This document shows, piece after piece, positions 54,338 through 64,000 of a DNA stretch of 64,000 nt. The stretch is from Eutreptiella sp. 'Long Island Sound 2002'. Lineage: Eukaryota > Euglenozoa > Euglenophyceae > Eutreptiales > Eutreptiaceae. Where the stretch lies: positions 24,822,853 through 24,886,852 of the forward strand of contig OZ038385.1 in the NCBI GenBank assembly GCA_964036045.1, in the 5' to 3' direction. The notes beneath the pieces are model-generated. The model worked only from the letters and a program-made list of their open reading frames with translations. It searched no databases and had not been told where the DNA came from. The position numbers and the translations under genes were made by a program. Within the stretch, counting starts at the first letter, position 1. Each line of letters opens with the position of its first letter.

Positions 54338-55987
54338 TTGCCACCTAATTCACAAGTCCATTATCCGACATATCCCAAGGGCCCGTCAGCGGATGTTGTT
54401 GCCCTGGGTGCGGCTGTGCAGAATGCTGTGCTCCACTTTCAACAAGTTGCCTACCCCAATGCATCACTCATGACCACTGAGGCATGGGTTGGTCAGTCCT
54501 GCAACAGAATGGAGTGCTATGTCACCAACTTGTCGGCCACCGATCCTGTGAAATCCACCAGCGATGCATCACAAGCCGCTGCGACATGAAACGTCCCCAT
54601 GCCACCACATCAAGGCCCGGATTCATGGGCCAGGGCAGAAATCACGCTGTACTGACGGACAGACAACCTCTTGTCCCTATTCTTGAAGAGACCAAAACGA
54701 GTTCGGCTTATGACCCAAGGTCTACATTCCCAAACCTGCGCCGGGTTGTAGTTGCCCCCTTTCCACCAAGGGTCACCATGCGAGCGGTAATCAGGCGCGC
54801 CTCCCGCACGCCACAAGCACTAGGATCCTGGATGGGGAGGGGGTTGCCATACAGGCTCATCCCCACGGGTAAGCATCACGGGGGCAATCCCACACCACTG
54901 TGCCCCTTCGTCAAAGATATGGCCTGTCCCAATACAGAGGTGTGTGTCCCGAAAGGATTCTTATTGATGTAAGGAAACGTGCTTGGGTTGCATGCATTGG
55001 AATTTGCTGGTCACAGTGATTGTATGTCTGTGATTTGGCCACCATTGACCTGTCGTGCTACATAAATGGCTGTCAGTTCATGTCACCCACCCCACCCCCC
55101 CCCCGGCCCCACCACAACCCCCTTCCTTTGCAGGTTTGCCCTGCCAATAAGCCGGAGCAGGCCCCCACCATCAGGACCAGCCAGGGCTCCCCTCATGGGG
55201 ACGGGACTCTACTTTCTCTGGGCCTTGCCAGCCTCTCTCCGATTCCCAGAGGACTTCAAGGGCCGTGTCGTCCTGCCCGGCCATGTTCATGTGCCTCGCT
55301 GCAGTTCTAGAGTATCGTACGCAACTGTTCTGAGCTTGCACTGCATGTGCCTTGCTGCGGTTTCAGAGGGCCGCGTGCTGCAATAGGGCCGTCCTGCCCT
55401 CAAAACGACTCTGTGTGTGTACGGCCAGACGTCTTGCCGCTTGACACCTCTCACCCAGTTTTGTTTGTTGTTGGTCTGCCTTGGGGTGTGTCAATTGAGC
55501 AGCAAAGCAGCCAGAATAAAAGTAGTTCAGCCATAGAATGGAATCCACCGAAGGCACCCCACTGGCCAAACAGTGCTGACACTGATATTCTTTTTCCACA
55601 GTTTGCGATTTCATTGGTGAGGGATGAGTTTGTGGTCACTGTGAGGCATGAGGCATGTAACAACGAAAATTGAGGCAGGCACACATCATTTTCCCCAGTG
55701 GCTTGAGGCTCTCTACCTTCGAGGATGTCGGTTATGTTGCAGTGCACCACCGAACGGACATGGGTTTCACAGCCCAGAAAGCGCACTCTCAGGATGAATC
55801 AGATTATTACTCCGGCCAATTTGCTGAATTTGTGGTGCTTCGTATTCCCTTGCCAATGGATTTGCCAGCGGTAAGGGTATTTGGTCACAAACCTCCAGAG
55901 AATATTTGGTCTGGGCTGCAAAAGTGTCCACAGCATTGTCCAACGACCACCCCCTCGTTAAAAAGCGCTTTTTTGGCCTTAAAATGA
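54338..55987 (+). pseudogene. Series of plus-strand coding remnants in changing frames
   Basis: Successive plus-strand stretches read as plausible protein. At 54338-54589: DVVALGAAVQNAVLHFQQVA and SCNRMECYVTNLSATDPVK. At 54602-54972 another frame: GNPTPLCPFVKDMACPNTE. At about 55440-55673: FVVGLPWGVSIEQQSSQN and LFPQFAISLVRDEFVVTV. At about 55697-55987: LRLSTFEDVGYVAVHHRTD and AEFVVLRIPLPMDLPAVRV. Frames switch without convincing introns, except a CTTTGCAG|GTTTGC site near 55134. This could be a decayed gene or inserted element, or an intron-containing gene. No family recognised. Confidence 0.35.
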
Positions 55988-56100
55988 ACGACCACCCGCT
56001 GGTCAAGCGGTGCAACTTTGCTGGTTGTTGCGCAAGGGAGGTGGGTCCCATTCAGTAGTCAGCAGGGCAGAGCACCGCTTTTCAGAAGGCTCCTGTCAGC

Positions 56101-56628
56101 ATGTTGATACACCCTCGCTGTGTTGCGTGTCAGGGATCTGCCATGCACAATGGAGTGGCCCGTCATCGGTGGCCTGGACCCTATCCGAATGAAAGCCCCA
56201 ACTATCCACCTCAAGACGGTTCGACTGGCAACGTGTACAGCCCCGTGCCGAGCGAGAGCTACAGCTACGGCTACGGTGTGAGCACACCCTTGGGCCCCAT
56301 GCCTCCGGAGGTGCCCTACCCGACCGATGAGGGCTCATTCTTGGACTACGGCATTGGAAAGTGGCCCTATTGCAGGCGCCCGGTCAGCAACGGTGGGCCT
56401 GCGGGCGCACACGCGTACGGCAATGGCAACGGCAACAGCAATGAGCATGGCTTTGCGGACGTGGGGCATTGGGGACAAGGGGTGTGGGGAAGCCACCTGC
56501 ATGTGTGCGACGTCACGTACGAGGTTGAGGTCAAGGTGAAGAAGGAGGGAGAGCAGCACAAGAAGTGTGCTCGGAAGCACAAAGAGGTGCGGCGCATCAT
56601 TGCGGACGTCAATGCCACAATTCAGCCC

Positions 56629-56629
<1 letters not shown>
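56101..56629 (+). CDS. ABCG half-transporter, exon 1
   Basis: First recognised exon of an ABC transporter of the G (White) type, a half-transporter that places its ATP-binding domain before the membrane domain. The ATG at 56101 is the listed start. An in-frame ATG at 56143 lies just after an acceptor-like GTGTCAG (56127-56133), so the 5' end may be spliced. The N-terminal part is rich in Pro, Tyr, Gly and Asn (SESYSYGYGVSTPLGPMPP; GNGNGNSNEHG). It then runs into the ABC fold: HLHVCDVTYEVEVKVKKEG and IIADVNATIQPG. The exon ends in phase 1 at 56629 and the intron begins with a (GT)n run. Exon 2 restores the codon as Gly. Confidence 0.8.
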
Positions 56630-56668
<39 letters not shown>

Positions 56669-57549
56669 TGTCACAGGGGAAACAGGGGTAACAGGCGACC
56701 TATATATTGATGGGTTCCTGTTTGTGTGTAAGTAGCAGTCCACGCGGAAAAGTTTACGTTTGTTTACGCAAAAACCGTTTACACTCGTTTCCATGGACCC
56801 CTCCGTTACTTGGCCGTTTTTTTTTCTGGGTTCAGGCTGTTGGTTGTTTACCCTTCCGTGCTATTGAGGTTAACCGCCCCACATGGAACAGTGCTCCGAC
56901 TCCTCAGGTGATGCCTGAGTGTTGGCTCAGCGTGGATCTCTCTGAGTTACCGACGTCAGTACCTCAAAGAGGGCAACACAACAGTAGTCATTGTGGAGCA
57001 CGATGAGTTTGCATTTGACCAACACACCGCATGTGCTTTTGTTGCGTTGTGAGTTTTGAGGTTCAGAAGTTGGTCCTGTTTTGCTGTGCAATCCCCCCCC
57101 CCCACTCAGGGAGCTGTCATTTGATGACCGTTCCCCCGGGTATGGGGGGGGGGGGATCGGAATGCTGTGCTGACACCGTCACCACCACCACCACACACAT
57201 GAGAAAATACGCGTCACCATACAAGGGGGCATCACACAACGGGGGGGGGGGGTTGAAAGGGGGCAACCGTTTGCACTCGTTGAAGCATGGTTACCCGTGA
57301 GGTTTTTTCGCTTAAACGGGAATAAAGGTGCGGCCCGTAAGAGTCAAATGGCCTATTGACACAGGCAAGAGCCACAGCTGAAAAAAACGAAGTATTACTG
57401 AGTTCTCACCGGCGCGCTTGCAGCCAACTCGGGGCTGCAGGCACCACAGTATGGCCGACATGTTCTGCACAGTGCTGGGGAGGGTGCTGCGCTTCTTTGC
57501 AGCAAAGCCCCCCTCCCCCCTCCTGCTGCCCCCAGTTTGGTTGTTGCAG
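56630..57549 (+). other. ABCG intron 1 (920 bp)
   Basis: Starts directly with (GT)15 and ends GTTTGGTTGTTGCAG. Holds poly-C/poly-G tracts at 57102-57112, 57146-57156 and 57241-57252. No gene inside. Confidence 0.8.
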
Positions 57550-57737
57550 GTGAATTAACCGTCATCATGGGCGCCAGTGGGGCTGGGAAGACTACGCTCC
57601 TGAACTTGATGGCCAACCGCACAAAACCCACATTCGGGAGGATCTTTCTGGATGGAGTGCCCTTCGACCAAATCAATGATATCCAGCGCCGTATTGCCTA
57701 CGTTATGCAGCAGGATTGTCTGCTGGGCACCCTCACG
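57550..57737 (+). CDS. ABCG half-transporter, exon 2 (Walker A and Q-loop)
   Basis: 62 codons, starting mid-codon: [19 protein letters not shown] (Walker A GASGAGKT), then [14 protein letters not shown] and the Q-loop in [15 protein letters not shown]. The acceptor is TTGTTGCAG and the donor ACG|GTCTGT. The phase joins exactly to exon 3 (T-VKES). Confidence 0.93.
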
Positions 57738-59670
57738 GTCTGTGCCCCCCTTTCCCCTCGTCTGTCCCCAGTGCTTTCTTCTCCAGGGATAATTGCCCCA
57801 ACAGGTGACGCGGTGACGCTACTGCCAACATGCGGCGTCGTTTGGGGCCAATTGTCCACATAAGCTTAGGTGGTTGGAGGCCAAGAGGCTACGGCTGTTT
57901 GGAGTAATGGGAGCAGAAGTACACAGGGGAGTTAGCCCACAGGGCCATAGAGATGCGCAACACAGAGCTGGACCGGCCCATGCTGAGAAGGGTGGTAGCA
58001 GAAGCCACCTAGACAGCGCAGAGCCGCCACCGGGGGTGGGGTGGGGACTGGCAGCCAAGGTACCGAGGAAGGGAGGGGCCCGTCGCTTGGCGCAGTGTTA
58101 TGCTTTTACTCAGAGCCAGTTTTGGTGCACCCAGGGTGGCAGTCTTCACTCTTGTTGGGGGCAGGAATTGGTACAAGCCGGAGGTCAAGAATGTGGCTCT
58201 GTGAGGCCCACAACAAGCCCCCGTGCATGGCATGCGTGGCTGTGGTGTGGGGCACCCACGGGCAACACCCACAAGGCGCATGCTATGCTTGCCACACAGC
58301 GGCCAAGAGTCTGCGCCATCATCTTAGTAGGCAATCGCTAAGTGGCAATTGGCTGCAAGCACTGGCGAAAGTGGGAAGTGGAGTGCCCATTCAAGCGGAG
58401 GCGAGCGTCAGCCCGAACGGCGCACCATGGGCAGGGATGCTGATCACGAAACCTTATCCCATGGGAGGTTCTCGTGAAGGCGAGAGGCTTGGCAGCCCAG
58501 CTGCCAAACCCAGCGTGGCCTGTGATCATGTATGAGTGCTTACCTTGCTGACCCATGCTGTTGCACCTGATTAATGCGGTTTTCCTACTAGCAGACCCAC
58601 ACACACGCACACAGCCACACGTACACACACACACACACACACACACACATGCACAGGCGTCCTTCTTCCCAACTGTCGTCTCCAATACCCGGTGCATAAT
58701 TCCCCCAACAAACACCCCTTGTGCTCCCCCTTCTGGAGCCCTGCCCCCCCCTATTGTTCTCCCATCCCCATGTCCGTGACCCCTCCTGCATCGAAGTTTG
58801 ATGCCGAGAGCTTGCATGCATTTTAGGTGATGCTATTTTGCGGTCACCCGCGCTCTCTGGTAATCACTTTGTGTGTTTCACATAGCATGGGGTTGATAGA
58901 TAAATGGCTTTCCATGAAAGACATGGATTCAAGTGACACATTCATGCATCATGTTTCACATTTTGCTTTCGATGTGCGATGCATTTTCGAGTAGTGTGCG
59001 TGCTGTAGCCCGTCGGTCAGATGTAGCCTCTACGACATACACTAAACATCCAAACCACCCACGACCGGTAAGTAGGGGCAAGGCCGTCATGCGTACTTCC
59101 CCTTTGGGACGTCTCACATGCATTGCCAATGATGGTGGCAATTTTTTGGCAGCATCCCGAACGGGGAGAGGACTTGTACCAAGTCCTCAATCAATCATGA
59201 TAGAGTTTGTGGCCATGCATGGGTGTGGGTGGTGGCTTCATGAAGGTACACGCTCTCCTCCCATGTCTCCTTTTTGCCCTGCCCATGTTGGAGACGGTCT
59301 TTTTGCTCCCACAGCTTTCTACAACCCAAATACAGCAAAATTTTGCACTTGCAACAACGAGACAAAAAACTACTGGCAGTCCAATTTTTTTTTACTAGAC
59401 TACCATTTCCACCAGGTGTTGGTGAGCGGGGTCAGTTTAGGGGCATCCCCTCTATCTGCCTTTCTGTTTCTCTCCCTCCAGTTCAAAATGTTGGGCAGTG
59501 TGCTGGAGGAATACCTTTTCTTCGGCTGCCGTTGTGATGAGCAATGTAGAGGACAGGGAACATGGTGTTGCATTGGAGCAGGCACCACAGTTAAAACCCC
59601 AACAAATCACACTTGACGGCATTGACCAATGCCCAGCTTGCCGCCCTACTCCTGGTTGCCCTTGCCTCAG
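57738..59670 (+). other. ABCG intron 2 (1,933 bp)
   Basis: GTCTGT...TGCCTCAG. Contains a CA microsatellite at 58623-58649. Open frames at 57874-58341 and 58933-59616 have no domain and are taken as noise. Confidence 0.8.
58623..58649. repeat. (CA)n microsatellite in ABCG intron 2
   Basis: About 13 CA units with flanking imperfect CA repeats from 58595. Confidence 0.95.
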
Positions 59671-59906
59671 GTGAAGGAAAGCCTCAAGTTTGCTGCCTGG
59701 CTCAAGCTGGGGGCCCTGTCCAAATTGCAGCGTGAGCAGGTCATTGAGGCTATGATCGAGGAGCTTGGGTTGTCCAAAGTCCGCAACAACCTCATTGGCA
59801 ATGCCAATCAGCGCGGAGTGTCTGGGGGTGAGCGCAAGCGGACGGCTGTTGCAGTGGAGCTCCTGTCAAAGCCCTCCATTCTCTTCCTGGATGAGCCCAC
59901 GAGCGG
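59671..59906 (+). CDS. ABCG half-transporter, exon 3 (signature and Walker B)
   Basis: Begins VKESLKFAAWLKLGALS and continues to the ABC signature VSGGERKR and Walker B ILFLDEPTSG. The last codon is split (GG|GTCC) and completed by exon 4 as Gly, giving the expected TSGLDS. 236 nt. Acceptor CCTTGCCTCAG. All spacing is typical of ABCG proteins. Confidence 0.94.
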
Positions 59907-59993
59907 GTCCTGCCACAGCACTCCTTCCTCTGTTCCTCGCGATGCACGTCTGAAACATCCCGTTTGCTTACGAATGGGGGCTGCACTGTTATA

Positions 59994-60604
59994 CAGGGGG
60001 GGGGGGTATTTCGCGGGGGAATATTTCGTTGTGGGAAATTTTCGTATTTCAAATGTGTGCGAAATTTCGCGCTCAAATTTCAGGCGTGCGAAATTTAGCC
60101 ACTGGGGCGCATTTTCACTACCTCTTTGTTCTCTTGCTTTTGAGCTTCTCAGTATGGGAAGAGGATGGAGGCGGCCCCTGAAATCCGGATTCCCTCCCTG
60201 GCGAGGGTGTCTATACGCCCACAGTCCACGCGGATGTCCCAGAGACGGGGAAAGGCTCCGGGGAATCAAGGATCAGGGTCAGGGATCAAGGAATCCCAGT
60301 TAATGAGGGAATTGGTGTTTGTTGTGCCCCAAAGCAGATGAAGGGGCTAGTGCTGGATTGCCTTCGACCTTGGGGCATGGGATTGAGATCCAGATCATGC
60401 AGGAACCCCCTGAAAGTAAAGAATGCAATCCTGGAAGCCAGCTGGAATTTGGCAGTGCAAAGCAGGAACTGCTCAGTAGTAAACAGTACAATTCTGGAAG
60501 GGTGCGAAATTTCCCGCGGGATTTTCAGGCCACTGTGCGAAGTAAACCCGGTGCGAAATTTTCTCATGCGAAAAATTCCCGGTGCGAAACCCCCCCCCCC
60601 CCTG
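59994..60604. mobile_element. 611-bp MITE-like element with poly-G termini and TA flanks
   Basis: Starts CAGGGGGGGG and ends CCCCCCCCTG, with TA on both sides (59992-59993; 60605-60606). Inside the poly-G, both ends carry imperfectly matching arms rich in TTTCGC, GGGAAT, TTTTTCG and GCGAAATTT, over about 80 bp. No coding content. It sits inside ABCG intron 3, only 87 bp past the exon 3 donor. Confidence 0.7.
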
Positions 60605-61771
60605 TATCTGAATTGGATTGCTGTGTTGCCTGTGTATGCAGAGTTTTTGATTTTTTGCCCGGGTTTTGCCGGCTAGTCCCCAGGAGCTGGGGTGCTGCTG
60701 GTGTCGGAATTTTTTTCAGTTTCGCTGTATTTTTGGCGCCTCAAAATGCTCAGGATTTACTGGAGAATTCAGATGTGAAAGCAAAACATGAAAAACACAT
60801 CTTGAACCCCCCCCCCCCCCACACACACCACCACTTGTTGTCTTCTCTCCTGCTTGGGGACCCTGCTGTGGCAGGGGTCATGTCGGGGCAATTTAGCTCA
60901 CGCACTCATAACTGAATTCCAACCATCAGGATCTTCGAGGAATTGTTTTCACAAGTTCAATCAACCATCAGGAATGCATATCATTTCAACCAATCCACTT
61001 CCCTGGGCCCTGTGGCAGTGAAAGGGCCGACCCACGAGAAAAAAAATCCATGTTTGTACCGGGGTCTGTGGTAAAACTTGAAAAACATTTTTCTGAAAAA
61101 TTTTTGTTACTAAGTTTTGAAACTTAGTCAAAGATATTTTTACATTAAGTTTCATATCTTGGGGTTTTTTTTCCACTAAATTTGAACCTTAGTAGTTCCC
61201 CGCAGGCTGTGGATGAGCAATGTAAGACAAATTCCTCTGGTAAACCTAAACCAGTGTGTATACTCAGAAGTACCCACCACCACACTCCAACCCACGAGCA
61301 CACTCACTCAGCCTTCACGGCACCCCCCCCCCCCCCCTCACTGGTGTGGGTCTGAAACAGATTGAGGAGGGCGGTGCACGTGTCTAGGCAGACGCTGTCT
61401 TGTGACCCACTGTGTGACAACTGCACGGGGTCCTGCAGCCAATGGTGGATGGAGAGTGGGTGCACAGGTCCTCTTTCGAGGATGGGTGGGTTTGGGGGAC
61501 AAGGACGGGAGAGCCATCGCAAGTGGTGTGCGATGCATTCTGTGTTCAAAATGACACATTGCTGGGGCATGCTGTGTCTGGTGGTGGGCAGCCTCAGTGG
61601 TGGGTCATTAGGCAGTTGATTGAGTTGGCAGGCTGCCGATGGCGATAGTGTGAGCCGTTAGTGGTTAAGTGAAGGCGGTTGGCCAATAGATGGTGTTTCA
61701 AGGCGGGGCGATGACGATTGGTGCTGAGTCCCCGTTTCGGTCCAAGCCCCAAATGTCACGGTGGTCACACA

Positions 61772-62275
61772 TCACCCCCCCCCCCTGCCCCTTACTTTTT
61801 GAAGAAATTCATGATTGGTTGATATGGAGCCTTTCTGCTTTTTATATTGCACACATTTCAAGCTAGATTCTTTGGCCTTAGCGATGCGATCCTCCAACTT
61901 CTGAGCGTGTTGGTGAATGTCGTTTGCACCCAAATTGGGCGGAATAAATTTATATTCAGGTGCACAACGCAAAGAGGCACCAGAGGGATCCAAGTATCCC
62001 AAATTGGCAAATGAAATTGCCACATTCACCCTAGACATAGTTTTGGACCAAGCCTGTGCAGCAGCACTTGCAAGAAATGCACGTTTTTGCTTTGCCGTCT
62101 TTGGTTGTGGACCCACATCATAAAAAGCACCATGGTGCTTCCGATATGTGCATGGTGCATCCATATCAACGAATTGCAACCATACATTGAAACCTGCAAG
62201 GATGATGCCTGGCACAAAAGCACAATAACTTCCCGAGCAAGCGAAACACATATAGATAGAAATTCCGGGCAGCAT
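61772..62275 (-). CDS. Antisense open frame nested in ABCG intron 3, unknown
   Basis: On the minus strand, a frame of up to 167 codons includes CTYRKHHGAFYDVGPQPKTA, QKRAFLASAAAQAWSKTMS, ISFANLGYLDPSGASL and HAQKLEDRIAKAKE. It reads as a natural protein with a coiled-coil end, unlike neighbouring frames. An ATG at about 62302 (METKEEIEDAARNFYLY) with an AG at about 62223 could supply a 5' exon, but the phases do not fit simply. It may be part of a mobile element, with further minus-strand protein-like sequence at 62371-62763. No family recognised. Confidence 0.35.
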   Translation of the reverse strand: MLPGISIYMCFACSGSYCAFVPGIILAGFNVWLQFVDMDAPCTYRKHHGAFYDVGPQPKTAKQKRAFLASAAAQAWSKTMSRVNVAISFANLGYLDPSGASLRCAPEYKFIPPNLGANDIHQHAQKLEDRIAKAKESSLKCVQYKKQKGSISTNHEFLQKVRGRGGG

Positions 62276-63390
62276 CCTCGATCTCCTCTTTTGTTTCCAT
62301 AGTAAAAAAAAAATGCTACACAGAATGCAATGCCGGATGGGTCTGTTTTAAAAACCGATTGATGAAATTCTCACCCACGGTCTTCTGGCCTGGCTATGGA
62401 CAATTTTCCGGGCGATGAATTCGCCTCTTGAGTACTCTTTGCACAGCTTTTGAAACTGCGGAAGTTTCTCACACTAGCATCGCTTTTTCTGCTACATGGA
62501 ACCACTAGTCCCCGTCCACGGACCGGGGCTATCACAAAATGTACCTTTCTGAAACGTTTTGCTGCGACAAAGTTTGGGCTGCACTGTTGTAGACCACTGC
62601 GTGGATTGCATTGCAGCTGCAATTGTTGCACTTTTCTAAGAAGAATGTGCAACTGCAACATCTTGATTGTCAGAAAAGTCAGATTGTCAGAAAAGGGATG
62701 ACTTGGTGGGGGTGGCTTCCCTCCGCAGGCCATAACATGGGGCGATAAGAGCCTGCAGCACACACAGGGGGGCGTCCGGGCCCGGTCCTTGTATGCGACC
62801 CCCCCTGCCCGGGGTTTTGAGAGATAGTGGTGTGGGGCTTAGGGCACCAACGGCAGCCATTTTTTTTTCATGCTTAGTTGAAAGGGGTACTATGTGTTTG
62901 GTCCTTGTTGTGCTCCCTTTGAAGGGGGTACCATGTGTTTGGTTCTTGTTCTGCTCCCTTTGTACAGCCCAGTGACACACCATGGCAACAGTGACACACT
63001 GTGGCACGACTTTCTTTCCGGCAAAGATGAGAAAGCGCTATTATTGCATACATACCTGGATACCCCCATACCCCCAGACACACATCCCCCCTCCAGGTAT
63101 GCATGTGGTAGTAGTGGGTTGCGCACAGCCCCCCCCCCCCCGCTTGGGAACCCCCCACCCCAGCCGTACCACCAACCCCCCCTGTGCAGACATCATCTGC
63201 ACAAACAACAGCTTGCAATTTTGTGGCCTTGTCCAGCGATGAGCCGCCGCACAATCGGTCAAGAGGGAGGTATTGTGGTGGTCGCACACACCCCCAGGAG
63301 GAAGGTACAGGGGTGCTGTGCGCAGGAAAGGCTGATCGCCTGTGAGGTGCCACGGCCGCTTCTCCTTGTGTCCCTCTGCTGGGCTCACAG

Positions 63391-63511
63391 ACTGGACAGC
63401 TTCTCTGCGGAGTCCGTGGTAGGCACCATCCGGGATTTGGCGCAGCAGCAACGCACTGTCGTGGCCACGGTCCACCAGCCTAACTCCGAGATCTTCGACA
63501 TGTTTGGCAAG
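63391..63511 (+). CDS. ABCG half-transporter, exon 4 (D-loop and H-loop)
   Basis: Begins by completing Gly, then LDSFSAESVVGTIRDLAQQQ, followed by TVVATVHQPNSEIF with the switch histidine, and DMFGK before a GT donor (AAG|GTGCCC). 121 nt. This completes the nucleotide-binding domain. The transmembrane domain must lie beyond the right edge of the window. Confidence 0.92.
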
Positions 63512-64000
63512 GTGCCCCCCCCCCCCCCCTCCTTGACCGTATGCCTTTGTGGATTATCGCCCAGCACTCTGTCCAGGAAGGGCCTCAGACATCATTCATT
63601 ATGGGTCAGGTATCGGTCATTGTGCCTCAACATCATCTTTTATGACTCCGGCCTCGTCTATTGTGCCTGAGCCACCATTCATTGTCACTCAGAAATCGTT
63701 CATAGTGCCTGAAGTGTCGTCCGCTCTGCCTCCAACCATCAGTCTTGATACCTGAGATTTCATTTCTTGTGCTCAAACTGTTCACTGCACCTTTCACTAT
63801 GCCGGTGTTGTGCATTGTGCTTCAGGGATCTACTGTGCCTCGGACATCGTTCCTTATGCTCAGACAACGTTGTTCTTTGTGCCCCAGACAGCGTCTACTG
63901 TGGCTGGGACATCTGTCTTGGTGCCTCAGACATCGTCCATTACCGTGCGAGTCAAAACTGCAGTGAGTTAAAACTTCTGTGAAGGCCCCTTCGTCATCTT
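63512..64000 (+). other. ABCG intron 4, start (runs off the window)
   Basis: GTGCCC donor, poly-C at 63517-63530, then the degenerate 21-bp array. Confidence 0.75.
63585..63960 (+). repeat. Degenerate 21-bp minisatellite in ABCG intron 4
   Basis: About 15-17 diverged units of the form CATTGTGCCTCAGACATCGT, with most spacings 21 bp or a multiple of it. Confidence 0.8.

Larger units (their letters stand above)
59907..63390 (+). other. ABCG intron 3 (3,484 bp)
   Basis: GTCCTG...GGGCTCACAG. Carries the 611-bp inverted-repeat element (59994-60604), an antisense open frame (61772-62275) and homopolymers (60808-60820, 61322-61337). Confidence 0.8.

Noticed and set aside
1-64000. CRISPR array, rRNA genes, bacterial operons, ribosome-binding sites
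   Set aside because: None present. Repeats are minisatellites or dispersed copies without spacer-repeat organisation, and the window is eukaryotic.

Overview
This is a low-gene-density, repeat-rich window of eukaryotic nuclear DNA, most likely from a plastid-bearing microalga or a related protist. The evidence is spliced genes with GT-AG introns, many microsatellites and G/C homopolymers, several kinds of mobile element, and an intronless nuclear gene for a cyanobacterial-type DNA gyrase A with a long N-terminal targeting extension. That extension has two separated hydrophobic segments, which resembles the presequences of proteins sent to secondary plastids (chromerid or dinoflagellate style). 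The lineage cannot be fixed from this window alone.

Layout. 1-6.5 kb: dispersed and tandem repeats with one C3-biased coding remnant. 6.48-9.86 kb: gyrA (+), the only complete long gene. 10.2-14.4 kb: several short exon-like open stretches (+) of unknown genes. 15-24 kb: low-complexity arrays, long palindromes, minisatellites, and a small Tudor/SH3-like ORF between two copies of an 11-bp minisatellite. 24.2-26.8 kb: a terminal exon (+) meeting tail-to-tail with a two-exon gene for a 124-residue protein (-). 29-36.6 kb: a series of minus-strand exons of one or more unrecognised spliced genes. 37.7-38.1 kb: an S4/RluA-type pseudouridine synthase fragment that lacks its catalytic block (-). 41-45.3 kb: a broken PHD-finger gene, a 234-bp inverted-repeat element, a cluster of TGACTCA motifs, and a 905-bp DNA transposon with perfect 24-bp terminal inverted repeats and TA target duplication. 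46.8-51.5 kb: a degraded coiled-coil coding region followed by a retroelement with an N-terminal GIY-YIG endonuclease and a reverse transcriptase. 54.3-56.0 kb: a run of frame-switching coding remnants. 56.1-64 kb: the first four exons of an ABCG half-transporter (+), which runs off the right edge and has elements nested in its introns.

The most interesting object is the GIY-YIG/RT element at about 47.7-51.2 kb. Its domain order (nuclease before RT) recalls the permuted Penelope-like 'Chlamys/Naiad' type, but RT motif C reads YRDN and there is a very long spacer between motifs B and C. A block of about 364 bp carrying RT motif 2 sits in place but inverted, so the plus-strand reading frame breaks exactly where the minus strand encodes the missing RT segment.

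Functional links between genes are few. GyrA would act in plastid DNA supercoiling. The ABCG protein would be a membrane half-transporter. The pseudouridine synthase fragment belongs to RNA modification. No operon-like organisation is expected or seen. Splice joints were judged by eye from GT/AG sites, frame and phase. No search, alignment or structure prediction was run.
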